Shown here piece by piece: positions 1-11,300 of a stretch of 64,000 bases of DNA. The notes beneath the pieces are model-generated. The model was not told where the DNA came from. It saw only the letters and a list, made by a program, of their open reading frames with translations, and made no database searches. The stretch spans positions 44,067,226 through 44,131,225 of the forward strand of contig NC_059500.1 of NCBI RefSeq assembly GCF_018139145.2, written 5' to 3'. The translations under genes were made by a program, and so were the position numbers. This DNA is from Gymnogyps californianus (Eukaryota; Chordata; Aves; Accipitriformes; Cathartidae). Position 1 is the first letter of the stretch; each line of letters begins with the position of its first letter.

Positions 1-1549
1 TATGTTTTGGAAGGTTTTCCTCTTCATTAGAAGAGCATGCTTAGCCCAGAAATGGTTTTGTTTGACTTCATTGAGAGCTGGCCTCTGTCTTCAGGGTCTG
101 AAGACACAGCTGATTCAGTACAGGCTTTCTAGACAATTTTATGGAGCCGTGTAGGAGGGAATCCCAAATATATCTTTAGAAGATCCCTCTTGCCAGCATC
201 ACACGCTGATTTTAATATCATAGTCATTTAAGAACTAGCATAAAGGATTTTTATAATAATGTGACAAAGATAAACTGTTGAAAAAAGACTGAGTGGGTGC
301 TGGTGAGCTACCTACAAAAAACTCAGCCAGTTTAATCTGTGGGTGGGATTATTTTTCCTGGTTTGCCGCACCTGGTGAGGGCAATTTGTGTTGATACCTT
401 ACAGCAAGAACTGTGAGGAAAAAACTAAGGTAGATCAAATCATACTAGCTTTTCAGAACACTTCTGCTTGAGGAGGAAGCAGTCTGCGCAAGAAAGGACA
501 GAATGCAAAAGACTTTTCTCAAACGGGTGTCATAAGAAGTAGAAGAATGTCTATTTATGAACCAGAAACCATGGAATAACTGAAGTTGAAGGATACAGGG
601 TCACTTGGTGATAAAGATGGATCGTGTGTAAAGGCTTGAAGGGCTTTAAGGGTTAATGGAAAGGTCTTTGAATATTTATTTTCATTCATTTATTGCTTCA
701 AGAAAACTATTGTTTGTTCCTTAACATGCCAGTAGGTGTATTGCAGTGGAAGTCCAAGATTACTAGTACTTGGCAATCTAGATTCACTCAATATCAGTGT
801 ACCAAAGCAGCACTGAGAACTGTTAATGTTATTCCGGATGAGATGGTTAAATGTTTCAGGAATTTCAGAGCCCTCTGTGGTTGGAAGCATAGGGTACAGC
901 CAGAAGGCATTCCTGAAATCATAAATTATTCTGTGGTATGGTTTATGTAGGTGGAAGACCTTTGACACTATGACTCTAGAGAGTTTGACAGCTAAAAAAC
1001 CAATTATCTCTAGATACAGAAACATTGAATTTCTACTTGAAAACCAAGATGACAACATTAATTTGAAAGTTACAAACAATAGTGGTGTACAGATGTAACT
1101 ATTAGTGATTTGACTGGGTTGAAATTATAGTTGTGGGTTTCATTCCATCCGTAGAGATGCAAAATATACTCATGAGTCAGAACATGTACACTCCATATAC
1201 AGTGGCTTACATGTCAGTCAAAGAATTTCCAGGCTGCAATGCGTTTGAAGGAGCATGGATACTAAAATTGCTTAGTAATCCATGCAGCTTTGATTACAAC
1301 TAAGTTGTATTTAAATGTCTTGAGCTTATCAGTAATGCTTCCATTCAAATAAGAAGTATGCATAATATAGCTTTATAATCCATGAATCACTGGCGTACCA
1401 AACTGTACAAATTTCATTTTACAAGCCTGGATTTCCAGTCTGCTTTGTGGTCAGAGGTATAGCTTAACACATAGGCTGTATCTTATGCAGGTAAAAATGT
1501 TGCATAAAACAGCTAATAAATTAAAAAGTGGAGTTTTGTGTTTTTAAAG
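1..1549 (+). other. ENTREP1 intron (3' part)
   Basis: This is intronic DNA before the first visible ENTREP1 exon. I looked for earlier membrane-helix exons and saw none. The open frames near 690-1079 on both strands overlap each other and show no recognised domain. Confidence 0.75.
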
Positions 1550-1678
1550 GTGGATATGGGTGAAAACAAGATTTGTTTCTGCTGTGAAGAATTTCATCTC
1601 GCTAAATGCACAGAAGAAGAGGCTGCACTGACGCTATACCACATGAAGTCATGTAGTGCTGGTCACCACCTTCTCAAG
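1550..1678 (+). CDS. ENTREP1: ENTREP1 exon, cysteine-rich loop before the last TM helix
   Basis: 129 nt, phase 0 to phase 0. The acceptor is TTTTTAAAG and the donor is AAG/GTACC. It encodes 43 residues including ENKICFCCEEFH and LTLYHMKSCSA, a cysteine-rich loop that precedes the membrane helix in the next exon. It is too short and too closed to stand out as an ORF; it was found from splice sites and recognised protein. Confidence 0.93.
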
Positions 1679-2363
1679 GTACCCTGTGCATGCTGTCTAA
1701 CATGACTGCTTTGATAATGTCCACACTTGTGCGACAGTGCAGTGCTGAGGTGACTGCTGTGTTTACTGTGAAAAATTGTTATTTTTCTGGTCTTCCACAC
1801 TGGTCAGAAGCTGTTTATGGTTCTGTAACAGTTTGGGCTTTTTTTCTCATCTCTGGGTTTTGACCAGTGCATTGTTGATCCAATATGCAGTTCTTGTCCT
1901 TTCTGTGTTTTATGCAACCAAAACTACAGCTGAATTCAGACAAGATTGCATGGGTAAATACGGTGTAAAATTTAGCTAATGATTTGATGCCTTTACTGGT
2001 CTTTTGATCTTCTCAGCCTTTATTGGCTTACAAACTGCTAAAATACAACTTCCAAACAGCATCATCTTCAAATATAAAAGTGCTTTAACATTTCTTTTAA
2101 TGGTGATTTTCTCACATCTGGATTTCCCACAGAAAAGTTAAGAGGAATGTTATAATTCTTGGATGAATAGATGGACTATAAATCACATCTGAGTGGTATT
2201 AAACCCTTCTGGATCTCTCTGTCAAGACACACAGTAGGGCAAAGCAAGCTTTTGCAAATTACTCCAATCTTGGAGACTACCTGTCCTGAAGCCTTTATCA
2301 CATACATTTCTAAGGAGTAATTGTATGATCATCCTTGTGTTTTCTGTGTTTGTTTTTGGTTTA

Positions 2364-2394
<31 letters not shown>

Positions 2395-5300
2395 TTGACA
2401 TTTACAAATACCTTGATTTAATCTTTTAATTTCCATAATCTTCATGTTCTTCAGAAAGCTCTCTTTGCTCTTTGTGCCCTGAATGCTCTCACCATCACAG
2501 TTTGCATGGTAGCAGCTGCCCTGCGTTACTTACGGATTTTTGCAACAAGAAGATCCTGCATAGTAAGTGACTGCAAGGCATTGCCTTCTATAAACAGTGG
2601 TACTAACAGTATTACTAGATTACACAGTTCAGCATTTTTTTTATATCTCAGAAGGTTTTTAACAGAAATTTCATTTGGTTAGGATGAATCTCATATTGAA
2701 GACCAAGATCAAGTTTTGGATCCTGATGATTTTGTCCCACCTGTGCCGCCTCCCTCCTATTTTGCAACTCTTTATTCTTGTGCTCCACAAATGAGTTGCA
2801 GGTAAAGCTCTACACTCTCTTCCTTTCCTTTAGTGTCTTTGGAAACACTGCATAATCTTCTCTTTTTGTTTGTTTGTTTTTTTAAAGACCATTTTCTCTG
2901 TTATTAACTGAAAAAGGTTGGTGACTTTAGGGGGGGAAAAAAAAAGAAGAAAAAACCTGTTAAGTTAGGAGGCAGCATAAATACAGTGTGGGTGAGTGGT
3001 ATAATTTTGTGGTTTTCACTTTAGATTCTGTAGGAACTCTTTCTCAGTAAGAGAAAAACCGCAATTTGACATGGCTGAAAACTTTTATGATGCTGTCAGG
3101 AGCAGGTCAGGGCAGTGATGGAAAGCCAGGCGCAACCTCTTGGCAAGGCTTGTGCGAGAGACCCCTGAATGGTGGCCTGGCCCCCCGCAGACCTTCCTGC
3201 CAGAGTGATTCCCCTCCTCCCTCTTTGGCAATTAGGGCTGGCGGAAGGATATGTTTTGATGGTACTGCAAGGCCAGGTAATCACTGCCCTTATCTTGGTA
3301 CTCGGGCATGAGCGGTCAGGCAGGGTTCGCACCTGGTGTTATTGCTGGGCTTCTCTGCAGTGGCAGCTGCGGGACGGAGGAGGAGTGAGAGTGAACACAG
3401 GAGGATGAGTTCATGTATCAGAAAGAGAAGGAGGATAGTGACAAGTCACTCTAATCTCTTCCCCCACCCTTTGGTTTTTAATTCCTTACTACAAAGATGA
3501 GGGAAGAAGGATTTGGAGCAGGATAAAATAATAGCTGTATGAATTTTCTTGTGAGTAGGAGAAAATGTGCAGAAGGTTTTTATGTTGCAGAAGGCTGCCG
3601 CCTTTGGTATAATTAGTCTTACGAAACATTAAAATGTAAGTTTAATGGGGGGGGGTTGTGTTCTTTTGAAGAACAATAGGGCTAAAAATTGTGTAGCTTG
3701 TCCATTAAGCATCAACTCTGTTATTTTGCTGTACTGGGACTTGCAAGAAATATAGACACTAGTAATTCAGTGGTGACTTGTGGATTTTGTTATCCTTCAT
3801 CCTGCAGGTGATTATACACTCTTCACAGTAACTTGCAGGTTAACTTTGTTATTAGTTTGACTCAGGTGGGGCTACATTATTCTGCTGTGAACACACAATG
3901 TTTATACATTAAATATCATGATGCTCAAGCAGACTGTATCACTCTACTCTTGTTTAAAACTCCTGCTTTTTGCAGTGTGCAGGACTGTTTAGTTTATTTC
4001 ACTGTTTCATCAGGAGTAGCGTGCATGACTTCCAAGACTCTGTGGTCCTTGCAGAGGTAATTACGGATCCTGGGATTACCTAGAAAATGGTAACATGGCA
4101 CAAGAACAGTGTTTTACATGCCTTTTCTTTCTAAAATCTAAAGACCAGGGTTGAATTCCAAACATTACTAAAAATCGCCTATGTGAGTCTTGGTTCAAGC
4201 TAGTTATGAGAACAGAATGATGTGCTTAATGATCTCTTTGGAAGATTAGGTATTTATTGAAATATGCTTGTCGCAGTTCCCCTGCTTTAAAATGGGTCTG
4301 TCGTTCTTTGTCTGGCATGTCATTCTAGGTGGTTATCTCCTTCTCAGCAGCAGTATTTCTCTTTGTCTATTTTCAGCACAGCAGGGGCCACTGAACACTC
4401 TTTAAGGCTTCTGCGGTCTAATATTGGGTAGCTACCTTGCCTGTGACTGCGTTAAAACTTGTTGATAATAACATTTAAGTGATGGTGACATCTTTCTGAA
4501 GTCAGACTGCTTGTTTCAAGGTGCTCAGCGTAGTTAGGCAGCAATGTAGAAGTTAAAGCAACAGACAGACCTAATTTCCGTTCTTGGCAGATGAGGAAAT
4601 ATGACTCAGCCCAGGCTGGATCCAGGGTGTCCAGCAGAGTGGCTGAGATGGGACCTGGCCTTTTCTCGGTCAGCCTCCTCGCACTTCTCCCTCCCCTCCC
4701 TGCCTGGTCTGTACCCTGAACGCCATGCTGCATCCGTGAAAGCTTGGCTTTCTGTGCCGAGCTCCCACAGACCCTGCATCCAAAACCTTTGTGTGAAAGG
4801 GGGGTGATAGGAACTGCATCCAGGGTGGAGAGCCACCATCTGCAAGCTGCACCTAAGGCGACTCCAAAACAGATACATCCCTTTGAGACAGGAAACACTG
4901 CGGTGATCAAAACATGTGCCAAGGACATGTTTGGAACAGGTAGCCGTTCTCCTCCACCCTTAAATTACAGAGCCAGAGGCACTGCTAGCAAAGCCAATTA
5001 ATTGGTTTGTTCATTTGTTCATGGGAAAACTTCTGTATTTGTCTTTAGTGGTAGACAAAACAAACTAGCATTACAAATGTCTGGTCAACTCCTACCTCTA
5101 ATCTTGTTATTTCATAAATAAGGAAATAGCAATTCAGGTTTTTTTCAGGATTGGCACAACAACATTAACAGTTACAGCTGAGTTCCCATGTGAAGAATAA
5201 AATACAAAGTGTTATAAGGCACATGAATTTAAAGGAAGAGGCGATCCATGTGGGGCAGCAAACCAGTCGCCTGGGGTCTAGAAATCTACCCCAGCCCAGT

Positions 5301-8300
5301 CTGAAGTACAATTTGGGGACTAGAGGTATTTGCCAAATGCAAATCTGCTTATCCAAGTTGTGTATTCTCAAATTCAGTATGTGTCTCAAATTGGACCCAT
5401 ATGCTGCTGACAGTTGTTTCTTAACCACTGAACGTATTCCTGCTATTGAAATACTAAAGTTTCCGGGAGGCCAACGCCCTGACGCTGTTGTGCAGCTGAG
5501 GTACGAGGGCGGAAGGTGGGCGAGAGGTGGCCAAGGATGCACCTTCCCCCTTCGGTGTCCTGCTTACCAGAGGCGGCACACCTCCTCCCTCTCCTTCTTC
5601 ACTGACCTCGGGGTCTGCATGTTTGTTTCTCTCGCATCCCACTCCTCTCTTCGCTGCAGATATTTCAGTGTCTTTTTCCCCTTCTTAAATATGCTATCAC
5701 GGAGGCGCTACCGCCGTCGCTGATGGGTTCGGCCTCGGCCAGAGGCGCGTCCGACTTGAAGCCGGGGAAGCTTCTAGCAGCTTCTCACAGAAGCTACCCC
5801 TGTCGCCCGTCCCCTGCTGCACAAACCCTGCCACACAAACTCAACACACAGTGGCCTACGTTGAATGTAAGCTCAGCATGAACGTACTGGAAAATGTGAA
5901 GAAGTAATGTCAGCAGAGCATCAGTCTCCATCATACTCCAAAATTATTCTGAAGCTTTTAGGGGCAGGTGAAATAGGCTGAAATTAAAAACTATTTTAAC
6001 ATGTTATATTTCCCCCATTTTTAAGATTAAAAAAGCAATGACCAGTTATCAAAATCTTTTCTTTCTTTTCCTCAAATTTCTCCAAGCATTGCCTCCGTTA
6101 CCTTGGCAGGAGCCTTTCACAACGGTGCTCCCCAGTTCTCTTTTTGGAAGTTTTATTCTTTTCCTCTGTAAGCAGCCTTCCATAGGCATTTCCATTCACT
6201 CTGCCCTTTCCTCTCAGCTTGCAAGAAAATCATTTTCACAGTCATCTTTGTTCCCTCCAGCCAGTGTCCAGAGAAGCCCTAAACTCTGGGAGGAAGGACT
6301 TGCTCTTGTGTAATGTTTCTTTGTAGAGAGATCATATCCACTAGTGATAGCTGTAAGCCTGACATGAGTCCAGAGAGCAAAACACGTGGACTTCTGTGTG
6401 TTGCTTGAGGTTCCCGCTCAGTACTAAATCAGCAATTTAAAATGTAATAAAAAGCAGAGAAAAACTGAGACGCTTTGGGTCACAGACTTCTCTGAAGATT
6501 GTGTGGGGAAGGTCCCCTCGGCAGCTCTGCTGTCGACCACCACACTTTGTCCCAGTGTTAATGGGGTAATGTAAACTTAGGTTATCAAAATCGGCATTTG
6601 CCAAAAAGAGTTTCTCCAGGCATTGTTCTGATTTCTTCCCTCTCAGAGCTACCTTCCTAAGAGGAGGATGATACAGCAAAAGGTCTCTGGGATTTCTGCT
6701 GTATTTAAGGTTTCAGAGAGCTCTTTGAAAACTGAGAAGTAAGGTTAACCATGAGGTACATTTGCCTCATACAGGCCTTCGTGAATTGATCAACTATAGT
6801 ATTCTTAGTCAAGCATCATCACAAAAATAGCCTTTAGTTTGAGTTTGCCTTTTTCAGTGCAGCTGTATCTGAACATAAAACACGAGATCAGAAGTATCTT
6901 GAATTTCAGTTACAGTTAAGAATTCAGTAGTTCACAAAAATCAGAGCTAGGCTGTCACATTTTGAGTGACCACCTGTATTTGAATCTCTTGAAACAAAAC
7001 TGAATCTCTGTGAAGTAAAACTGACATGGGTTCCTAGGCGCAGTACTGCCCAAAGATGTTTGAAGCTCTGGTGAACACATCGGAGAGGCACCTCCTAAGG
7101 AGCAATTTCCTGCCATCTTCTGGGAAAATCTCTTGCAGCTCTTGGCGAGTTCACTAGCTGTGAATGAGATCCCAAAATCTGAGCTGGCACGGGAAAGCCA
7201 GCGGAGTTTGGTAGCAGATGATGTTTTTCTGCAGCTGGAAAGCCGTACCAACGGAGGTGCTTGGTGTTGTTTGTTGCAGGATGCTTTGCTCTGATGTGAT
7301 TCCATTACCTCATATTTACAGAGCGCGAATCAAAGATGTTGAAGTGTTCTGCCCTCTGGACCCACCTCCTCCTTACGAAGCTGTGCAGAGCCAGAACAGC
7401 TCTGAGCAGGTATGGCCCACAGCAGTTTAAAGTGTAACTTGTTTTTCTACTATAAGGGTAGGGTTGCACTGAGGCACGGTAAACGTAAGTCAGGTATCAT
7501 TTCATTTCAGAGTAGCAGGAGAATATGTTTGGTTACAAATGTGGCTTGCTGTAAATTTCACTGAAGATTTGATTAATCACTTACCTTTAGAGTTGAAAAG
7601 TTCTCCCCAGTTGGAAAACTCTGTCTGTGCATGGGAGAAGGAGCAAAATACTCTGTGGAGCACACCTGTTGCTGGTTATTCTAGAGGACCCCTGTGCTGC
7701 CTCCTTGCCTTACTTCCCTTCCACACCTGTACTCCTCCCGTGTGGGACGAGGTCAGGGTTTTGCCATGCTCACTGATCCCTTTTCACTGGTGTTTTCAGA
7801 AGACAGGTGCTTTTTCCCAGAGAACAGTCAGCAGGACAAAATTGGCTGACCTGGATGACAAGCATTAATTTTAGGCATTCACTAGTCTTGGTTTTGCAGT
7901 GGAATTAAACACGTAGCCCATTGTCACGGTGCAGTTAAGCAAAAGTGTTCACTTTCTAAGGTGGATGTTGAAGTTCTTAGAAAGTACCAGAAAAAAGATG
8001 GTGGCTTGTGATTTTTCAACTTTTCTATTTTATTCCAGGAAGGTGCACTACAAATAAGTGTCGTGGAACTTGTTGATTCGGGGGAAGTGAGTGACAGGCA
8101 GGCCTCTCAAGGTAAAAAGTACATTTTAAAGTTTGTTCTAGAACACTTTTACCCAACCCAGATGACTTAATGTAGCAGCAGCATTATTATTTCTTTGAAA
8201 GACAGCCACCATATTGCAAGCCAGAGATACAGAATCATGATTGGTTTGGGCAGTAGGAACAGGGATTAATGTTTAAAATACATAAAAAGTTGTTTGCTCT

Positions 8301-11300
8301 TAAGATACAAAAAGAAAGATATATTTCCTTCCTAGTAATCTACAAGTTAGTTGTTGATTCTATGTCTGTACATTGTAAGAAATTATGTCCAGCTCCAGTG
8401 CTTCCATTTGTTTTGTATACATGATGGTGCCTGTTGATATTTTGTTGCTGATGAAAATAGGAAAAGGATAAAATAATGCTGTACTGTGTTGAGCTAAATG
8501 TGGGAATTACTCTATTATTCAGCCTGCACTGGAAGAATTACTAAATAGTTTCTGCATACTGGTAGAGGACATAGCTAGACTACGCATAGAGACCACATCA
8601 AGATTTGCTCAGCAAGGATTTAGAAAACCATGGAAATGGTTCCAAGTTGTTTTCAGCCTTATCTTTATTGTGGTGTATGCTTGTGGTTAAACATTATTGG
8701 CTCCCAGATAAGTCACAGGCAGCTTTTCCGGTATGGCCCTGGTGAAAATCTGTTCTACTTTTCATTTGAACTTGCCATTATGGGGCAGATTGTCTTTTGT
8801 GCAACAGATGGCTATCTGCACGATGTTCACACCACAAGAATATAAAGAGTAAAGACACTGGGGGGGGAGGGGGGGACAGCGTGGAAAAAAAAAAAGCCCC
8901 AAATCTTTTAATTGACTGTGGCTTCTCTTCTGCCAACCTACTTCTCAAGCTATAGAAAAACTTTGGTGTGAAGTTTATCTGTTGAAATTGTCCCTACTAA
9001 GTGGTGGCAGGAAAAAAAATTGTTTACATAAACCCATACTTTAGCCAAATAACAAGTCTTTCAAAGTTCCCTTACACTCTGGCAGTCTACCTGAAATCTC
9101 TGAAAACAAGCACTTGGATGCTTCTGATATCTCATCAGTTGTGATAACCAGAAAGAAATTCAGAAGAGTTGTAGCAAAAAGTTTAATTCTCAAGGACTTC
9201 TTATTGATAAAACTGCTGTTGCTTTTTCTGGGCACTTTGAGCACAAACAAAAATAGGATATCAAACATAAGGCTGTATGGTGACTGCTTAAAGTTATGAG
9301 AATGGAAAACAGGAAAAGAATACTGTAGAAAATGCAACTATTGTGAAGGAGAGCCAGGAAAGTGTTTAAAAAAAAAAAAAAAAGCTATGATGAGGTATTG
9401 TTTGTATGTAAAAACTTCCTTTGCACACAAGCAGACCTGAGTACATGTCATAAATTGTACCCTCCTCCCCATTTTTTCAACTGGTTTGTCCTTTATTAAA
9501 AAAAAAAAAAAAAGAGGCCTGTAAAAAAAGGCCTGCAAAAAGAAGCCTGTAAATCTCAGCCTGGCTGTTAAATTCAGGTAAAGAAGAAAGGGAGCATCTT
9601 AAAGAAAATTAACACTGCTCCTTCTAGATGCCAAAGCTTCCTAGGGGCAATGAATTTAAGAAAAGGAAATACGCTGAGCAGTATCTCTTCCTTTTATTTG
9701 TGTTTGGGGAGGTGTACTGGGTCTGGCTGGGATGGAGTTAATTTTCTTCATAGCAGCCCATATGGTGCTGTTTTGGATTTGTGACCAAAACACTGTTCAT
9801 AACACACCAACGTTTTAGCTCTCGCGAAGCAGTGCTTGTGCGGCATTGAGGCTTGCTCCATCTCTTACTCTGCCCCGCCGCAGAGTGCAGGCTGGGGGTG
9901 GGCAAGCGACCGGGAGGGGACACAGCTGGGACAGCTGACCCCAACTGACCAAAGGGATGTCCCATGCCATATAACATCATGCTCAACAGCAAAGACCTGG
10001 GGGCGAGTTTTCCAGGGTTGCCATTGCTCAGGGACTGGCTGGGCATCAGTCAGCTGCTGGTGAGTGATTGCTTTCACATCACTTGTCTTTCTTTGGTTTG
10101 TTTTGTTGGGTTCCCCCCCCCCCGCCTCCCCCCCCCCCCCAAACTGTCTTTATCTCAACCCATGAATTCTGTCACTTTTGCTCTTCCAATTCTCCTCCCC
10201 ATCCCACTGGGAGGGGGGGAGTGAGTGAGCAGCTGTGTGGGGCTGAGCTGCCTGCTGGGGTTAAACCACAGCAGGAGGGAAATACAAAACGAGGGGATAC
10301 GTTGGAACTGCAGCAGAGTAACTCCATGGGCTGTCTCAGCTGATGTAGAGTAACAGTCTATAAATAAAAGCTGAACTTTCGGTTTATGCCTGTAGTCTGT
10401 CGTGCCAGGGCATTTGTGTCTCATGCCATGATTCCCTTGGCATCATCAGGACTGATCGACTAAGTGTAGCTCCTGACGGAAGTTAAAGCTATGCACTACT
10501 CTGCTAGCAGAACCGGGGGAGTCCTGGCTGCCGGCTGCAGGAGGAGCTGTAAGCTTCTCTGTGCCAGTGAAAATGGTTTTACTGACTTTAAAAGCACTCC
10601 TATCAAGCAAAATGGGACTTTCCCTGCTGACTGTAGTAGGAAGATGTGCAACGTTCTACTGATGGCTGGGGATGCTTGGCAGCTGCACTATATCATCACA
10701 TACTTGGTATATGCATTTCCAGTACACACCAGCTTAAGCCAGTTATCTCTATGACATCTGAAACATTAATATTATGAAGAATTATCATGAGATCGGTTCA
10801 TTGATCTGTTTAGTAATTAAAAAAACGCAACTTCTCCACAGTACCAGCAGCACTGTACCTCGAGGACCGACTGCTAGCACAACTCCACTGGTGTTAAAAA
10901 GTTTGTATTGGTGATGGATTATTTAATCCTGCCTGATTCTTGGTCTGCCATGCTTTGTTGCTGGGTCCTACCTCCTGACTTTTCAGGCTGGCATCTGCTT
11001 TCTATAGGTTGTGTCACTGTTTCTTCTCTTTAGAGATTCTGGGTTGCGTTTGTGTGGGAGATAAGGTGCTATGCTCAACAAGTACATACCATCCAAGCCT
11101 TAATTTTCTCGAATGCTCCAGTCACTGGCACATTTCTATTAGAGTAGCAGCACAAATATTTGCCATGTTCTAAATAAAAGACTGTTTACATTAATTTGGT
11201 TTTTTGCGCTTGCATGAGCAAGAACATTGTTTTCTGTAATATGCCAGGTGCCATCAGATGGAGGCACAGAACCAGACTTGGTGAGAAATGCATAGCTTCA

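Noticed and set aside
690..1079. Overlapping open frames on both strands in the first ENTREP1 intron
   Set aside because: No motif or family resemblance and no fit to missing ENTREP1 exons.
4452..4928. 158-residue minus-strand frame
   Set aside because: It lies in a GC-richer patch with frames on both strands; no domain, no conserved context.
5190..5723. 177-residue plus-strand frame
   Set aside because: It runs across the antisense of the truncated LTR and flanking sequence; no domain recognised.
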